Shown one piece after another: positions 35,180-49,300 of a stretch of DNA of 64,000 nucleotides (its first letter is position 1; the number at the start of each line of letters is the position of its first letter). The notes below the pieces were generated by a model. That model was not told where the DNA came from. It searched no databases and saw only the letters and a program-made list of their open reading frames with translations. The stretch is taken from positions 157,161,043 through 157,225,042 of the forward strand of contig CP136069.1 of the NCBI GenBank assembly GCA_032622095.1. Reading direction: 5' to 3'. The position numbers and the translations under genes are program-made. This DNA is from Siphonodentalium dalli. Its lineage: Eukaryota > Mollusca > Scaphopoda > Gadilida > Siphonodentaliidae.

Positions 35180-35212
35180 GTAACATCAGCTTGCAGGAAA
35201 CCTTATAATCAA

Positions 35213-35579
35213 GCCTGAGTTTAGTGTGCATGTCATTTGCAGAATGAGGTCCCCAGAGGGTGAATTTAGTGACACTGTCCCTCATAGCAGGCTAGCATCA
35301 CTAAACTCACCCTCTGGGAACCTCATTCTGCATGGCCTCATCTGATATGGGAGACATAGACCCAGATTAAAGTTCCCAAATGGTGAATATTGTGATGTAC
35401 TCCCATTTGGGAACCTCGATTATGCAATGTGTCGTCTGCAATTTGGTGATATAGAGAAACTAAACTAAAAAATAAAGAGTCTGTATAAGTCTGATAAAAA
35501 GAAATGTGGGATAGCATCACTAAATTCACCCTCTGGGGACCTCATTCTGCAAATGACAGGCACACTAAACTCAGGCTTG
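35213..35579. mobile_element. Family D MITE, complete copy D5
   Basis: This is the best-preserved member. CAAGCCTGAGTTTAGTGTGC at 35213 and its complement ending CTCAGGCTTG at 35579 give ~65-bp terminal inverted repeats. Internal hairpins lie at both ends and around 35370-35425 (TTCCCAAATGGTGAATATTG). No obvious target duplication. Confidence 0.8.
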
Positions 35580-36164
35580 TTTACAATATGGGTGCAATGA
35601 TATTTTGTAACATAATAAGTGAATATAAGTAAGAATTAAATAAATATGGAGATTAACAAGAGAAGATGAACAAGAATGTAATGATTGATAACAATCCAAG
35701 AGTACCAATTTTCATGCTAAAAATAAGAAAATGATACCTTACCAATGCTCACAATTAAATTTGTGTAGTACTTTTTTCGCCCATTATATTCACAAGCAGG
35801 CAACCAATCTCACTACCTTTATTGACATGTACAAATAATTGTACGAATAAATTTAAAATCTTTGAAGTTTCAATGTTTGTAAAAATACACATATTTCAGA
35901 CTGAAGGTGCATGAAAGCACGTCTCCATACACCAACCCTGAATGGAGTGGCACTGCGGTTAAATAATGGTCTCAGTTATTGATATGAACCCAACTATTTA
36001 AAATGCAAGCAACAAATTTTTCCTGAAGTTGGCCGCTTATGCGGTTTACATTTTTCGAGTTCATTTCAATGAGCTCCATAACTATTTAAATATCAGAATA
36101 ATAACTTGGAGCATATAAATCCATCTTCACAACAAAGTTATAATGCAGTAAATTTCCATTGGCC
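35580..36164. other. Intergenic DNA
   Basis: Nothing supported. Confidence 0.35.
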
Positions 36165-36401
36165 CTTTTTATGCTATAGCATCATTGATGAGTAGTTATC
36201 CCATATTAAAGAAATCTTCAGATAATAAGTTAAACAAACGACCATATGTTGAACTTTAAAATATTATCTAAAAATTTCCGTCAGTAAATAGGGCACTTTT
36301 ATTTATCTGTCGTCTGCTTTTAACACAAAATGAATAATGGATCATTCCAATGTCCACTTTTTAACTGACTGGGAGAATCCATTTAGTATAGAAAGGGTTA
36401 A
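36165..36401. mobile_element. Family C MITE, copy C3
   Basis: The right end TTTAGTATAGAAAGGGTTAA ends at 36401. The left end is worn, and the interior ATCATTGATGAGTAG matches C4. Confidence 0.65.
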
Positions 36402-36489
36402 TGCACACACGTTTATCTTTAGGATCAATTAAGAACTAAAACTGTCATTAAAATTTATACAGGACTTTTTCGAAAATATTTTTGTCAGT

Positions 36490-36523
36490 TTTGAATTCGC
36501 ACAGCACGGTGTGCGAATTCAAA
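36490..36523. repeat. Short perfect hairpin
   Basis: TTTGAATTCGCACA and TGTGCGAATTCAAA pair over 14 bp around a 6-bp loop (GCACGG). Confidence 0.8.
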
Positions 36524-36689
36524 GTGCACAAATTTAAAACTGAACGATAAATAGTACTACGCGAATTGAAATACGAGTAAGGTCATTTAAAGTGTAAAAG
36601 ACACAGTAGGTCAACTTGGACATAGGATAATTTCAATGGAGCGATAAGGAAAGCGTAAGGTTTAAATGTTTAAGCTATACCAAAGGGCA

Positions 36690-37100
36690 ACCTGAAGAAC
36701 CATATGAAGTTTGGGATCAATTGGATTCAAAATGTTGGCTGTAGGGCGTTCCAAAGTATTTAGTCATGCAAAGAGTAAATTCAAAGATGACTGCCGGTGG
36801 CCATGTTTTTCATTGAAAATCGCTCAAATTTGATAGCTCCCATCCTGAAATGACCCTATACATGCCTGTAAATATTTAAGTCGATTCTCCAATAAATGTG
36901 GGCTGCCGAGCGTCTCTATAAATTTAAATGTGACATCCAAGATGGCTGCTGGTGGTCATGTTTTTCAACGGATTCCTGTGGATTCCGGAAAAATTGATGG
37001 CTCCCATCTAGAGGTCACATCACAAGATCCATATGAAGTTTGGTGATGATCTGGTGAGTAATGCGGACTGTAGTATGTGCTGAAGGAAATTGTTGATGGA
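36690..37100 (+). repeat. ~160-bp tandem repeat, locus 2
   Basis: Same unit as 29960-30480 (ATATGAAGTTTGG, TTTAGTCATGCAAAGAGTAA, AAGATGGCTGCTGGTGGTCA), about two and a half copies. Confidence 0.65.
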
Positions 37101-38077
37101 CGGACGTCAAGTTGAACTAAAAATGGAGTCGATCACTCAACTCGATCTTCCCCTAAAAAAACATTATCTTTAATTATTAACCGCCAAGCAAAGGGCATCT
37201 TTTTTCTGCAAATGTATGCCACATCATGTATTTGACACATACAATTAATGTTTACCTAGCTAACTCTATGTTGTGGCCCTATAGGTCAACAAATGTCAAC
37301 AAATTCACAGAGAAAATAGCTAACTAAAATATCTCTGCATATCTCTATTTTTCAAATGACATTTTTTGGCTCAGTTTTATTACATTTAGGAGATAAACGT
37401 ACTCTATTGAGTTGGATATATCAAAATAAACAGGGTACGTGTATCTCCATTGTAATATCAATCCACTGAAAAGTTTTTGAAGAAAATGCACAAAAAGCAC
37501 ATTACATGCTATTAAGTCTTAGTGAGATAAGTGAGATAAATAACATGGGGTTACATGTACTCAGAACAACTTCCTGTTAACTGCCTCTATAGTAAACGTT
37601 CCAGTTGACTTGATTATGTGACTCCTGGCAGCGTGGTAAAGTATTTTATGCACGTTGTCAATGACAACATGCTCCAATCAAAATTTGTTCTCCGATCAGC
37701 GGCCGATGGCACTAAATCAAAGTTAGCAGCTCTTGGCCAATCAAAATGCATGTGTCAACGACAAATATCCAACTTGAATTACAATAAGAATTAGGAAACA
37801 TTGTTTTTCTTAGAAACTTTAACTGGGAAGACTGACTCTATAATTAATTTCAGCAGTAGTCTTATGCATTCTGATTCAAATTCCTCCTGCACTTTCAATC
37901 CTTTTGTACCTTCTGTTGTGACATAAGCAAATTTAGTTGAAGTTCAGTTAGCAATGTGAGGTAACTGTCAAAGTCAATGGAAAAGAAGTGTTTGACATTT
38001 TTAATGTACATACAAATTGAATCCATCATTCATTTAATAACAATGTAAAGAGACAACAATGATTTTTTTTCTCTGAA
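37101..38077. other. Intergenic DNA
   Basis: Nothing supported. Short CpG-containing stretch at 37630-37730. Confidence 0.35.
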
Positions 38078-38477
38078 TTAACCCTTTACCCAACAAAACG
38101 GCCAAAACCGGCCAAATAAAGCTTCAACAGCCTAAAAAATCTTCGGTCTGTCTCAATAGAACCATACAAATATGGATATCATTGGAACCGGCTCCTTGAC
38201 CACATTGTGATAGTTACAGTTATGCCCTGTGCCAATACATTCTCTTATATATGCGAGTCGACCATAGGTCGCCTCACATATATAAGAGAATGCATTGGCC
38301 TAAAAAAAATCTGTTTTTAACACTTTTTACCATTTTTTCTTACATTCTTTAACAATTTTATAATTTTTAATGTGTTAAGCCAATGCATTCTCTTATATAT
38401 GCGAGGCGACCTATGGTCGACTCGCATATATAAGAGAATGCATTGGCACAGGGCGCTTCTGTTGGGTAAAGGGTTAA
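38078..38477. mobile_element. Family B MITE, copy B3
   Basis: TTAA at 38078-38081 and 38474-38477. Hairpins at about 38231-38299 and 38381-38449, the pair being reverse complements except for single changes. Confidence 0.85.
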
Positions 38478-38630
38478 GACATTTACTGTGCAATTCTTTT
38501 GACAGAGGAGAGGGTATGATCTGACAAGCTAACATGGTATTCAGGATGTTTCAAGGCTTTGCGCTCACAATTCAATGTAAATATTCTGAAACAGTTATAA
38601 CACCAACTTCGTAATGTTATCATAATGCAT

Positions 38631-38880
38631 TTAACCCTTCCATGACATTGGAGCTTCTGAAATTGTGCAAAAATCCTGTGCCAATGCATTTTCTTATATA
38701 TGCATGTCTCCCACAGGAAGCCTTGAATATATAAGAGAATACATTAGCCTAACAATATTTACCTTGACCTTGTAAGCCAGTGCATTATCTTATATATGCG
38801 AGGCTCCCAATGGGAGACTCACATATTCGAGAGAATGCACTGACACAGGATATTTAATGCTGCAACTTGAGAAAGGTAAT
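38631..38880. mobile_element. Family A MITE, 3'-worn copy A6 (reverse)
   Basis: TTAACCCTTCCATGACATTG at 38631. Two degraded hairpins follow, then the 'ttaatgctgcaact' end region, with no right TTAA. Confidence 0.7.
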
Positions 38881-39186
38881 GCAGGGAATCGGTATGTATT
38901 TGCAGATTAGTTGTGTGTGTGACTGCTGGCTAGTCAAGTCATGACCAACATGTATATTATTGAATATCAGATCAACTATGTGTTTCAGCAAGTCAATGCC
39001 GTATCGTTCATGAAACACTGAATCTTTAAAATAGTTCTCTGATATGTCAACTTAATGATAATGCAGGTGCATTTAACCAAAATGAATACTTATGCAAAGA
39101 TGAAGTTTCATTATGAGGTAACGGCATGAAAAGCAGGGTTCACGCTGTCAGTGGCAATGTAGGAAAATCGGTGCTAATTTATGTTA

Positions 39187-39590
39187 CTTTATTCCACACC
39201 CATTGAAGTGAGGCACATGTATTCAACAGAATCCCAGCCATTGAATAAATACTAATGTATACCACTTGTGGAATACAAGCCGGAACTATTCTTGTTGATG
39301 TTAACATTGTCCCAAAGAAAGATGACGTATATTATGTCAATGATCCGCTTTGGGTGATGCCCCGATCATTACTGGTTATTCATCAAACTTAAATCACAAT
39401 AAAGGTAGCTACAGTATCAATGAAGGTCATGGACTGAACTTATATGACACAACGGTGTAGAGTAATACAGTACACAACTTGCATCATAATCTCGATTCTT
39501 TAACGAACTTGTTGCAGACGACACATCGCAAAATATATCATTGCGCCATCCACAACTCATTCGATGAAAGATTCTTGATTAAGATGTGTG
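39187..39590 (-). repeat. Family E dispersed repeat, copy E2
   Basis: Reverse-oriented relative of 11796-12235; see there for shared segments. The hairpin at its end (39490-39580) is less perfect than in E1. Confidence 0.7.
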
Positions 39591-39974
39591 TTTTGTTCTG
39601 TCTATATACATTTCCAGCTGAACATATTTTAGTTTTTGCAGTTTCCATCTATGCACATTTCCATTGTAATTTTTGTACAACTCGAAATAAATCAGTAATT
39701 GTTATGCAAGGGTTTATAATTTTTTATTTTGGCTTAAGTTTTTGAAAAATAGCCAGACAAATTCAGAAAATGCCAAAAAATTGGCCAAAATAATTTTTTG
39801 GCCAGCGTGAACCCAAATGAAAAGTGCATTAAGATAACATTGTCAACATACTGATAATGATCAATTTATAACTTTAAAAGTGACTGTATACCAGGTGCTC
39901 TCAGAGACATATCAAATTAGTTCTGTAAAATTTAAGATGACAAATTATGTATCAATTACATCCACAAATTTCAT
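39591..39974. other. Intergenic DNA downstream of Sec22
   Basis: Nothing supported. Confidence 0.35.
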
Positions 39975-40190
39975 TTAACCCTTTAATGACTGGAGCTTCG
40001 CTGGTGCAGCATTAAATATCCTGTGCCAGTGCATTCTCTTATATACTTGTATATGTGAGTCTCCCAAAGGGAGCCTCGGAAATATAAGAGAATGCACTGA
40101 CTTAGAAGGTCAAGATAAATATTGTTAGAGAATGCATTTTGCACAGGGTTTTCGCACAATTTCAGGAAGCTCCAGTCATTGAAGGGTTAA
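39975..40190. mobile_element. Family A MITE, copy A7, at the 3' end of Sec22
   Basis: TTAA at 39975-39978 and 40187-40190. The first hairpin (about 40025-40096) is mostly intact and the second is reduced to a stub. It ends nine bases before the AATAAA signal of the Sec22 gene. Confidence 0.8.
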
Positions 40191-40198
40191 TAATAAGT

Positions 40199-40204
40199 TT
40201 TATT
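40199..40204 (-). promoter_or_regulatory. Poly(A) signal AATAAA of Sec22
   Basis: AATAAA on the minus strand, about 33 bases after the stop codon. If it is the one used, cleavage would fall inside MITE A7. Confidence 0.5.
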
Positions 40205-40236
40205 CAACTGAGAAGAATGGAACAGTACAAAGAGTC

Positions 40237-40391
40237 TCAGAAAATAAAATATCTAATAAATAGAAAGAATACCACAACAACAACAATGATCGCACCAATT
40301 TTAGCATAAGAAGACCGTAAATTGAGATATCTTGCATCTTTTTTATATTTCTGTGAAAGTGTTGATAGATCACTGGCCTTGCTGTCAAGAG
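40237..40391 (-). CDS. SEC22: Sec22 exon 5 (last)
   Basis: Acceptor TTTCTTTCAG then 155 bases to TGA at 40237. It encodes the end of the SNARE helix, the [12 protein letters not shown] linker and the tail anchor. Confidence 0.93.
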
Positions 40392-43300
40392 CTGAAAGAA
40401 AAATAAAACATACATTAAAATTTAATTCAAATAGTTGAAGTGACAACCAATAAAGCTGAAATTTCAAATGATCTTATGCATTAACTTTCTGATGAATACT
40501 GAGTGCAGCCTGTCATTTGCAGAATGAGGTCCCCAGAGGGTGAATTTAGTGACGCTTCATCTTCTCTGGAAAGTTTCAATATTATCAAATTTCTATAGAA
40601 ACTTAGATTCTATTTTTTTAAAGTTTAGTTTCTCTTTTTCCCCGAATTGGCAGATGACACATATAATAATGGAGGTTCCCAATGGGTGTACATCACAATA
40701 TTCACCATTTGGTAACTTCAATCTGAGTCTATGTCTCCCAGAGCAGATGAGGCCATGCAGAATGAGGTCCACAGAGGGTGAATTTAGTGATGCTCGCCCA
40801 TTATGTGGGATAGCATCACTAAATTCACCCTCTGGGGACCTCATTCTCAAATGACAGGCACACTAAACTCAGCCTTGGTCAGCAAGATTGTTTAGTAAGC
40901 CCCAATTCATACTCCTTGCAGATACAGAAAACCAAAAGTCCATTTCCCAATTAAGTCTTATCCATTTTTCACCTTTCAAGACATGTAAAAACACTCTGCA
41001 AGTATCCTATATTGCTAAAACAGACATGGTTTGATTGGCTGGAGTTTCATCTCTTGTTTCTGCAACTATGGATTTATTACCAACAAGTCAGTTTTAGTTG
41101 CAGAGAAAAGACCACACAGAGGATAATTTTACAAGGAAATCACACCAGCCCTTGAAGTTGGCATTTTTCTTCTCCAGCACTACTTTAGAATTGCATGAAA
41201 TTCTATACTGGCTTCTACGGCATTGCTTTTGTCCGTTGCTAATTTTGAGGGCTGATCTCACTAATGCATGCTGAAGCCAGTCTAGGGGTGGGAAGATACG
41301 CTAGTGCCACGATACGATACGTATCTCGATACACCGTTCGCGATACGAGTGCGTATCTAGATACATATATACATACTACATAGATACACTCCAGACATTG
41401 TTTCAGAATTTAATCAAATCAAACATGACAACTCAAACACAAGCTTATTAGGGCAAATAGCATTACTGTGCCTACTTGCAACTGAAACAACTTTCAAACA
41501 AGTCAATAGTTATTATGAGTCTGATCTACTCTAAACAGTAAATACAAGATCGACTATTTATTGGTAAGTTAATGGTAACGCAGGTTCTTTCTCAAAAAAA
41601 TTAAAGTGTCAACATTTTCTGAGTTCAGCATTGAGCGCTGAGCATTTATTAGTGATGTTCCGATAATCGGAATCGGAATCGGCCATCGGCCGATAATAGC
41701 CCATCGGAAATTAATCGTATCTCGCAGTTGAACATCGGCTTTTACCGATTGTCAAAATAAATAAAAACGTTCTAGTATCTAAGCACAATGTGCACGCTTT
41801 AATAAACATACGCAATACAACTGTAGTATTGAATGTAAAACGCAGTTGTAACAGCCTAAAAAGAAGCCATTGGCATCATCAAAGCAGTCTGATATGATGA
41901 TATATTATAAGAATGGCAATACACATGCCCGACATCCCGTGTAATATGAAGTTATTGGTTCAATCGCGTTGACACGAAATAGATTCAAAGAAAGCTTTAA
42001 TTAAAAAGCTGACCTGATTACAGTGAGGCTTCCTCTAGAGCACGTGTCATGTGACGTCACATGCTATGTCAATAACTTGAAGCACACACTGAATGAATTA
42101 ATACAGTTGTTATCAGAACTGTCTTCAATAACGATCAACATTAGTAGGGGCATAATTAGCTTTTTCGTCTGTACAACGTATGCTATGAAATACGCTTAGC
42201 TCCACGTTGAACTTGTGAAACAAAAATTGAGCAGGCGGAACTATAAAAGCTTCCGAGTTGTTAAAAGATAAAAGGTGTGACCAATGGAAACTTGGGAAAT
42301 CTCAGACAAATATGACAGCAATTATTATCCATCAATCAAAATTTAGTTAATAATCATCGCCATTCCATACATTGTTGCAACTTACAAGTATTCAATCAAG
42401 ACTTTTACTCCGCATGCAAGTGTTCCACACATGGTCATAACGTTACACTGAGTCGGCACCTTTGATCTCTTTGTCAAAACAACTACCGGTATACATCAAA
42501 GGAAGCACACAACCGACGTCGGCAGAAATACTGTCACGACAGTGTGTATATATTTCTTTGATGTATTTGGCTTTGAAACTATGCGGGATATGGAGTGCAT
42601 TGGGTGTATATAAGTCCATTATAGGAACAAACGCACAATATATATAAACATCGGAATCGGAATCGGAAATCGGCCGATTGTGCCTCCAGTTATCGGAAAT
42701 CGGTCCGATAAGCTTTTTCATTATCGGAACATCACTAGCATTTATAATATCGCCAACGGGTGTTGAAACTCAAGAGTTCAAGGACGATGACCACAAAATC
42801 GGGTAATCAAGACTTGCACAAAGAAAGTCCGTAAGTGTCAAAGTGATCGTGCTTAAAATCACTTGTTAATAAATCACAAAACGCGGAGCTGCCAATGTAA
42901 GAGGAGTAACTCTAAATACAATGTACTAAATTCAGACCACTGGACTCGTAACTATACGAATTGAGTTTGAGTGACACGCGATTACGCGGTCAAAATGAAG
43001 GGTACCGCGGAAAGTACCGGTATATTTAGAAGGCAGTATTGCGTCAGCTGCGAGTGTGCTTCCGAAAACGAAACGGGAAGTTATATATCAATTGTGCCAT
43101 GTGGCGTAAATATGCACCGGCTCTAATCAAACACGCGATGCACATGCAGCACGGACACATTATAGTACGTTTCATCACTTTCGCGCGAAGCTATATATGC
43201 ACATGCGAAGTCTTGTTTTAACTTTGTTTTAGGACTGAAACTCTCGATATATCTTAATAGCCGATCAAGTGACTATGCTTTTCGAAGTTTTCGTACAGTA

Positions 43301-46300
43301 ATCATTTATTATGAATTATACGTGTATCGCAATATGACGATATTTAAGGATTTGTATCGGTGCATGCATCGTGTGTTACCGTATCGCGATACACCGGTGC
43401 ATCGGTGTATCTTCCAACCCCTAGAAGCCACCAACACCTGGTAAGCTACATGTAGACCAAGTCTTCTCGGTCCACAACAGATTGGGATATCGGTTGGGAT
43501 GATGGTGTTTTGGACCGAGTTTCATCCCGTTACTCTTCTATAATGGTCTTTATGCCAAGAATCATGGGCAGGAGTTATCTTGCTTGTATGTGGAAGCTTT
43601 GTGTATATGAACATAGAAGACAGCATTTTCTAAGCATGATGATATAAAACATGCATATATCAGAGGTCCAATTGTCAAGAGATTTATAGGTAAACAATGC
43701 TTTTTTTCCCAGAGAATTTCGATTTGTCACGCTATCAGAAAATGCATGTAAACAATACATTAAACGATCGTATCATCACTATACCTTTTTCTATCATGGT
43801 AAATGATATATAATTTCCAAGATAAATTAATCGCGGACAATTCTGATGATTATTCACATGCAGAGGTTTACATGAATGCCTGGGATCCAAGTGTACATGT
43901 AGCATGTCTTTTGAATAAAAGTCCAATATAGAAGAGCAACAGGGCAGGACTCGATCCAAAACAGCATCATCCCAACCGATATCCCAAGCTGTTGTGGACC
44001 GAGAAGACTTGGTCTACTAGCAAGTATTATACTAAGTTAACATTAACTTGCCCGAATGCACGAATCTCACTCCATCAGTTTGCTTGGAACCAAGTCTGCA
44101 AATAGTGTGTCTGTCATTTGCAGAATGATGTCCCCAGAGACCAAATTTAGTATTGCTCCCACGCAGCAGGATATTACCAAATTCACCCTCTGGTGACCTC
44201 ATTTTGCATAGACCTGATCTTCTGGGAAGTATCAATAGTCTCAAATTAACATTGTTTTTAGTTACTTTTTCCCTTCTGTTCAGTTTCTATCTCCCTAATT
44301 TGCAGAATCTAAAAGCCATAACAAGGTGACTGATGAGTGAATATCACCAACTTAAACTGGGAAACTTCAATCTGATCCTAGGTCACCCATAGCAGCTGAG
44401 GCTTAAGCAGAATGAGGTTCCCAGATGGTGAATTTGATGACGCTAGCCCTTATTCTGGAAATGTAAAACCATATTTCCAGGCCTGCTTGGAACAGTGATC
44501 TGAGCTCATTGCGATTTGAAACAGCTTCACCACTGATGAACGACATGACATTTTATATACGATACGTCTTAGGGAAATCCACGTTGGAGGGGAAAAAAAA
44601 TTTGTTAAAATTTAAAAGCATTTTTCTGTCTTGTCACAAATGTTATACATCTTGAAGAACTTATACAAGAGGATCGGAAAATGCTCAGAAAATGTTCACA
44701 GCTGGCAGCAAGACAATGATGCTGAAGTGGGTATCAGAAAACTTTCATGATGGGAGCTGCACTAGTGCAGCATTACAGATCATGTGCCAGGAATTCTCTT
44801 ATATATGCGATTCTCCCATACAAGGTCAAGGTAAACATAGTCAGGCCAATGTATTCTCTTATATATGTGAGGCTCCCTATGGGAGAATCACATATATAAG
44901 AGAATGCATTGGCACAGGTGTTTTCGCAAAATTTCAGGAAGCTCCAGTCATATAACGGGAAATATGAGTCATTGAAATTGATGTGGCCAGATTATTCAAC
45001 CAATCACCATCAATGTTTTATTTCCACACGCTAAATGGAATTTCCCAAGCAGTGACCTCGAACATATGGAAACAATCGAAGCTTCTTACGTGTTTCCTCA
45101 AGCGAGGTTTTTAATTAACTACTTTACTTAACTAAACAAAAACAACATTAGCGAAAGTATTGTGTAGTATTATCAACTATATAGTTAAATATTTAAATAA
45201 ATAATAAAAGACAGTAATAGAATAACTGAAACGAAAACATATCAAAACAAACCATGAATCGTACCATCGGCATGTACTGCGAATCACTGAAACCGCGATG
45301 TATCGCTGCAGCCCTAGTGCCACAGCATTCTCTTGTATATGCAAGTCTCCCATAGGGAACCTCGCATATATAAGAGAATGCACTGGCTTACAAGGTCAAA
45401 GTAAATATTGTTAGGCCAATGTATTCTCTTATATAGGTGAGGCTTCCTATGGGCGACTCGCATATATAAGAGAATGCATTGGTACAGGGTTTTTGCCAAT
45501 TTTCAGGCAGCTAGTCATGGAAGGGTTAATCTTCTAAATAGAATTGCCCTTTACTAACTGAGCCACTTTTGGCAGCCGGACATGAATTGAGATCTTCTAT
45601 TTGAGGCCACTATTAAAGATCCTGATATTCACCAGATAGAGTTTCTCCCCTTTGAAGAACATCTTCTATGTTTTGCACCATAATTCTTTGTACGTCTTGT
45701 AGTTCATTGTTTATATTCCCTAGTGACTTTCTAGCTCTTGAGTCCATGTAGTTCTTTCGCGTTTTCTGTATGTAGGTATCTGCAATGAAAAAACACCAGC
45801 AAATACAGTAATAAATTTTAAGCCTCTTGATAACACAACTCTAGAAAAATCATACAATGGCTTTATAGAAAGAAGATAACTGAAATTCTCCAATTGTACT
45901 TTGGATGCTGGCATATACACCCACAGTGCTAAATGAGCAGGACGGAACCCAAATTTAAAATAAACAAAGAAGGATAACTATAGAAAGAATATGCAAACGT
46001 CATTTACCCCTAATTCAAAAGCAGTCATGATGGCAACCCTCCATATCAAATTTCATTCAGATTCAATAACCCAATTAGGCTGAGATATCCACACGGACGG
46101 ACAAAAAACTAAGATTTCCAGATAAACGAAGGATAACTCTGGAAAGGAAAATACTAACAACGTAATTTGCCCCTCATTTGAATGCAGTCATGATCGCGAA
46201 CCTCTATACCAAATTTCATTCTGACTTGATAACCCATAGTTGATATATCTGTGCGGACAAACAAATTTATTATTTCCCGATAAACAAGGAAGGATTCCAG

Positions 46301-49300
46301 ACCTCTTCTTGAAAAGTTTGCGAACACCATTTTATATCTATATAAGTGAATGTTAGCTCGATTTTACACATTGAGTGACATATATCTGACGTGTTTGTAC
46401 ATAGTTGTCAGTATTTCAGATCAGACATTGTCAATTAATATATACAAACATGTAGCAGCAAAAATATTGCTAAAAGTTTTGAAATTTGACATAACTTCTA
46501 TTGAGATCAATAAATGATGTGTGTAAACTATTCAAGAAGATGTCTTTGTTGGAATTTCCAGATAATGATTTGAATTTTCTGAGAAATTTATATGGAATGA
46601 ATTTACACCAATGTGCAAAGTGATTCTTAGATTATGACGTTGCCGTCAACAACAAATTGTATTTAGCACCCGGATCAGTAGTTGTAGGTGCAGATCAGGA
46701 CATTTGATTGTATGGCGTCATTCTACATATAAAAATAATTGGAAAACTGAAACTAATAGTATCATACAGAAACACAAAAATCAGCAAACGATGCAATTGT
46801 TTAGATTGCAAAACACACATTATTTAAATTGTTATCGGTTGTGGAACAACATTTCTATATTCTCAAAGTTTTATTGAAAGAGTGGTTTGTGGTCAGTACC
46901 AATACTTACCAAATTCTATAAAGCTGTAAGGACGAGACACTGTTTCCACTTTCTTTGAATATTGTGACTGAAATTCGGTCTGTAAATCCTCAAGATAAGA
47001 GTAAGCCAGCCTCTTAGAGAAAGATTTATCACAAAGAACCAAAACACACACTCCTTTCTCTATTAAGTAGCTGGAAATTAAATATCACATATTATACAAG
47101 GGTCAATTTAATTTTTTTGATTTGTATAGCATTTTGCAGCTCTTGGTAGGTTTTGTTTTGGATTCCCTACTGATACATGTTTTTTTTTACATTTTAAATA
47201 GGTTAGCAGAAATTGCAAATTGCATTGCAAATTGCGATGTGAATCCAGTTAAGTTGAGCCCTGATTATATATTCATCAATAATTACTCTCAAATAAAGGT
47301 ATCCTACTCTTGAAAAGAAAGTTTTTTTTATATGTTTTTTATAGATTCCCTACCAAAACATGTTTTTTTTTACATTTAAATATGTTAGCAGAAATTGCAA
47401 ATTGCATTGCAAATTGCGATGCGAATCCAGTTAAGTCGAGCCCTGATTATATATTCATAATATTACTCTCAAATAAACTTATCCTACTTTTGAAAAGAAA
47501 GTTTTTTTTCACATGCGCAACACATCATTAATATTGCTCATAGAGACAGAAAACACAGTTTAAGACTAGCCATTCAAGGTCAACGAATCAAATTCTTACA
47601 AATGAACCATCAATTTTTGGAGGCAAACTCAATAACACTACTTCAATCCTCAAACAAGTTGACTTGTAGATCCTAGGCTAATGTTGAATTATATATTATT
47701 ATGTCATAATAGAACGAGAGGCCAATCACGATTGGCAACCCATCCCTCGAAGATAGTAAATATCTATGATCAGAATCATAATCTAGAGTTTTGAAGTTTA
47801 TTTATTGATTATACTATTACTCCCAGGTGCCTAATAATAGTGTCAACACTATTATTATTTTTGGAGAAAATTTCTCCCAATCAATAGTATTTGGCAAAAA
47901 GAGGGAATGAACTTGCCATCACTATCATTAATTTTAGCCCAAAATCCCACCCATCACAATTATTAGACTACCACTATCATTAGGCATCTTAGAGTATGTA
48001 CTGAAGTAGTATGTACAAATGTACATAATAACACAAAATTCTCAGAAATTATTGGAATTTATGGGTCCTAGTGCCAATTTTGCAACAGTAGTGTCACTAT
48101 GACATCGGTAGGCATATAATAACATTGGGTTACCCTACGACCCCTAACCTGAGATGAATGAACACAGTCCATATCCTGCTAATCAGTATAGCTTCCAAGA
48201 GATTTGAAAATAGTTTGTCCATACAAAAGTGTTATCCATATAATGTTTATACAGCCATATAATATGATGAGAATTATACAACTGTAATACGATGAGGATG
48301 CTGGCCCCTCTGACCCCTAAATTGAAACAAGATTACCACAGTTCATATAAAAGAAAGTAAGTAGCACTCAATAAAATGGTTTCATCACAAATTACAGTGT
48401 TTTACAAGTAGCTTGGATGCTAAAATCCATAACCATCAGTGTTAATCTTCTTTCTAATGCTATTATGTGCCCCCTAAAATTCAATCAGCCATGACAATAT
48501 AAACAAAATGGACCCCCCCCCCCCTAAAACCACTGACATGTAGTGGTGTCAAGATTTGACACATTTGTGTTGCGGTATGATACCTATCGCTATACACATG
48601 CCATGATACGATATGTACCTAGATATATCTTGAGTCAATGATACCTATAGGCTATATGTGGTCATTCATTTAACCCAAATTAAGACATGGTACTATATAT
48701 GAGTGCCTTAAAAGGGGGGAATCCCATCCCAATGTGGGAATATATGTCGGAAGAATAAGATCGAGTCAAGTTGGGTGAGTATAGGCTATGCAGCTGTCAA
48801 CAATGTAAAAGAATATGGACTGTCACTGACACCAAACAAAGAAATGTTTTAAAGCCTAAAAAAAAGAAGACTTTTCTTTCCGCCAACAGGCTGGAAAAAA
48901 TAGGGACAGAAGGCAGGCAAAACATTTTTTTTATTAAACATTTTTTATTTTTCTATATTTTTAACAATAATACTTGATATTATGGACTTCTTAGTCTGAA
49001 GGTGGTCAACCCATGGGATATAGTTGTTCCAGAATCTCTCTATCACCGCAAGCAAACTCGATATGGTTTATGTTGAATGCTGACAACTCCTTAACTTTCA
49101 TTTAAACATTTGTCAAACGGCACCGACTCGGCCGATGTAAGGCACCTCACTATTATTTCTGAACGCATTTCACGACCTTTGACTGTTTGTTATGATAATA
49201 ATGCAAAGTTGTTATCAGATCTGAGATCTCATGACTTTTAAACGATATTGGGTAATAGACAGTCTTACTGAAGTCAGTCTTGTCCGGGTGGATTAAAAAG

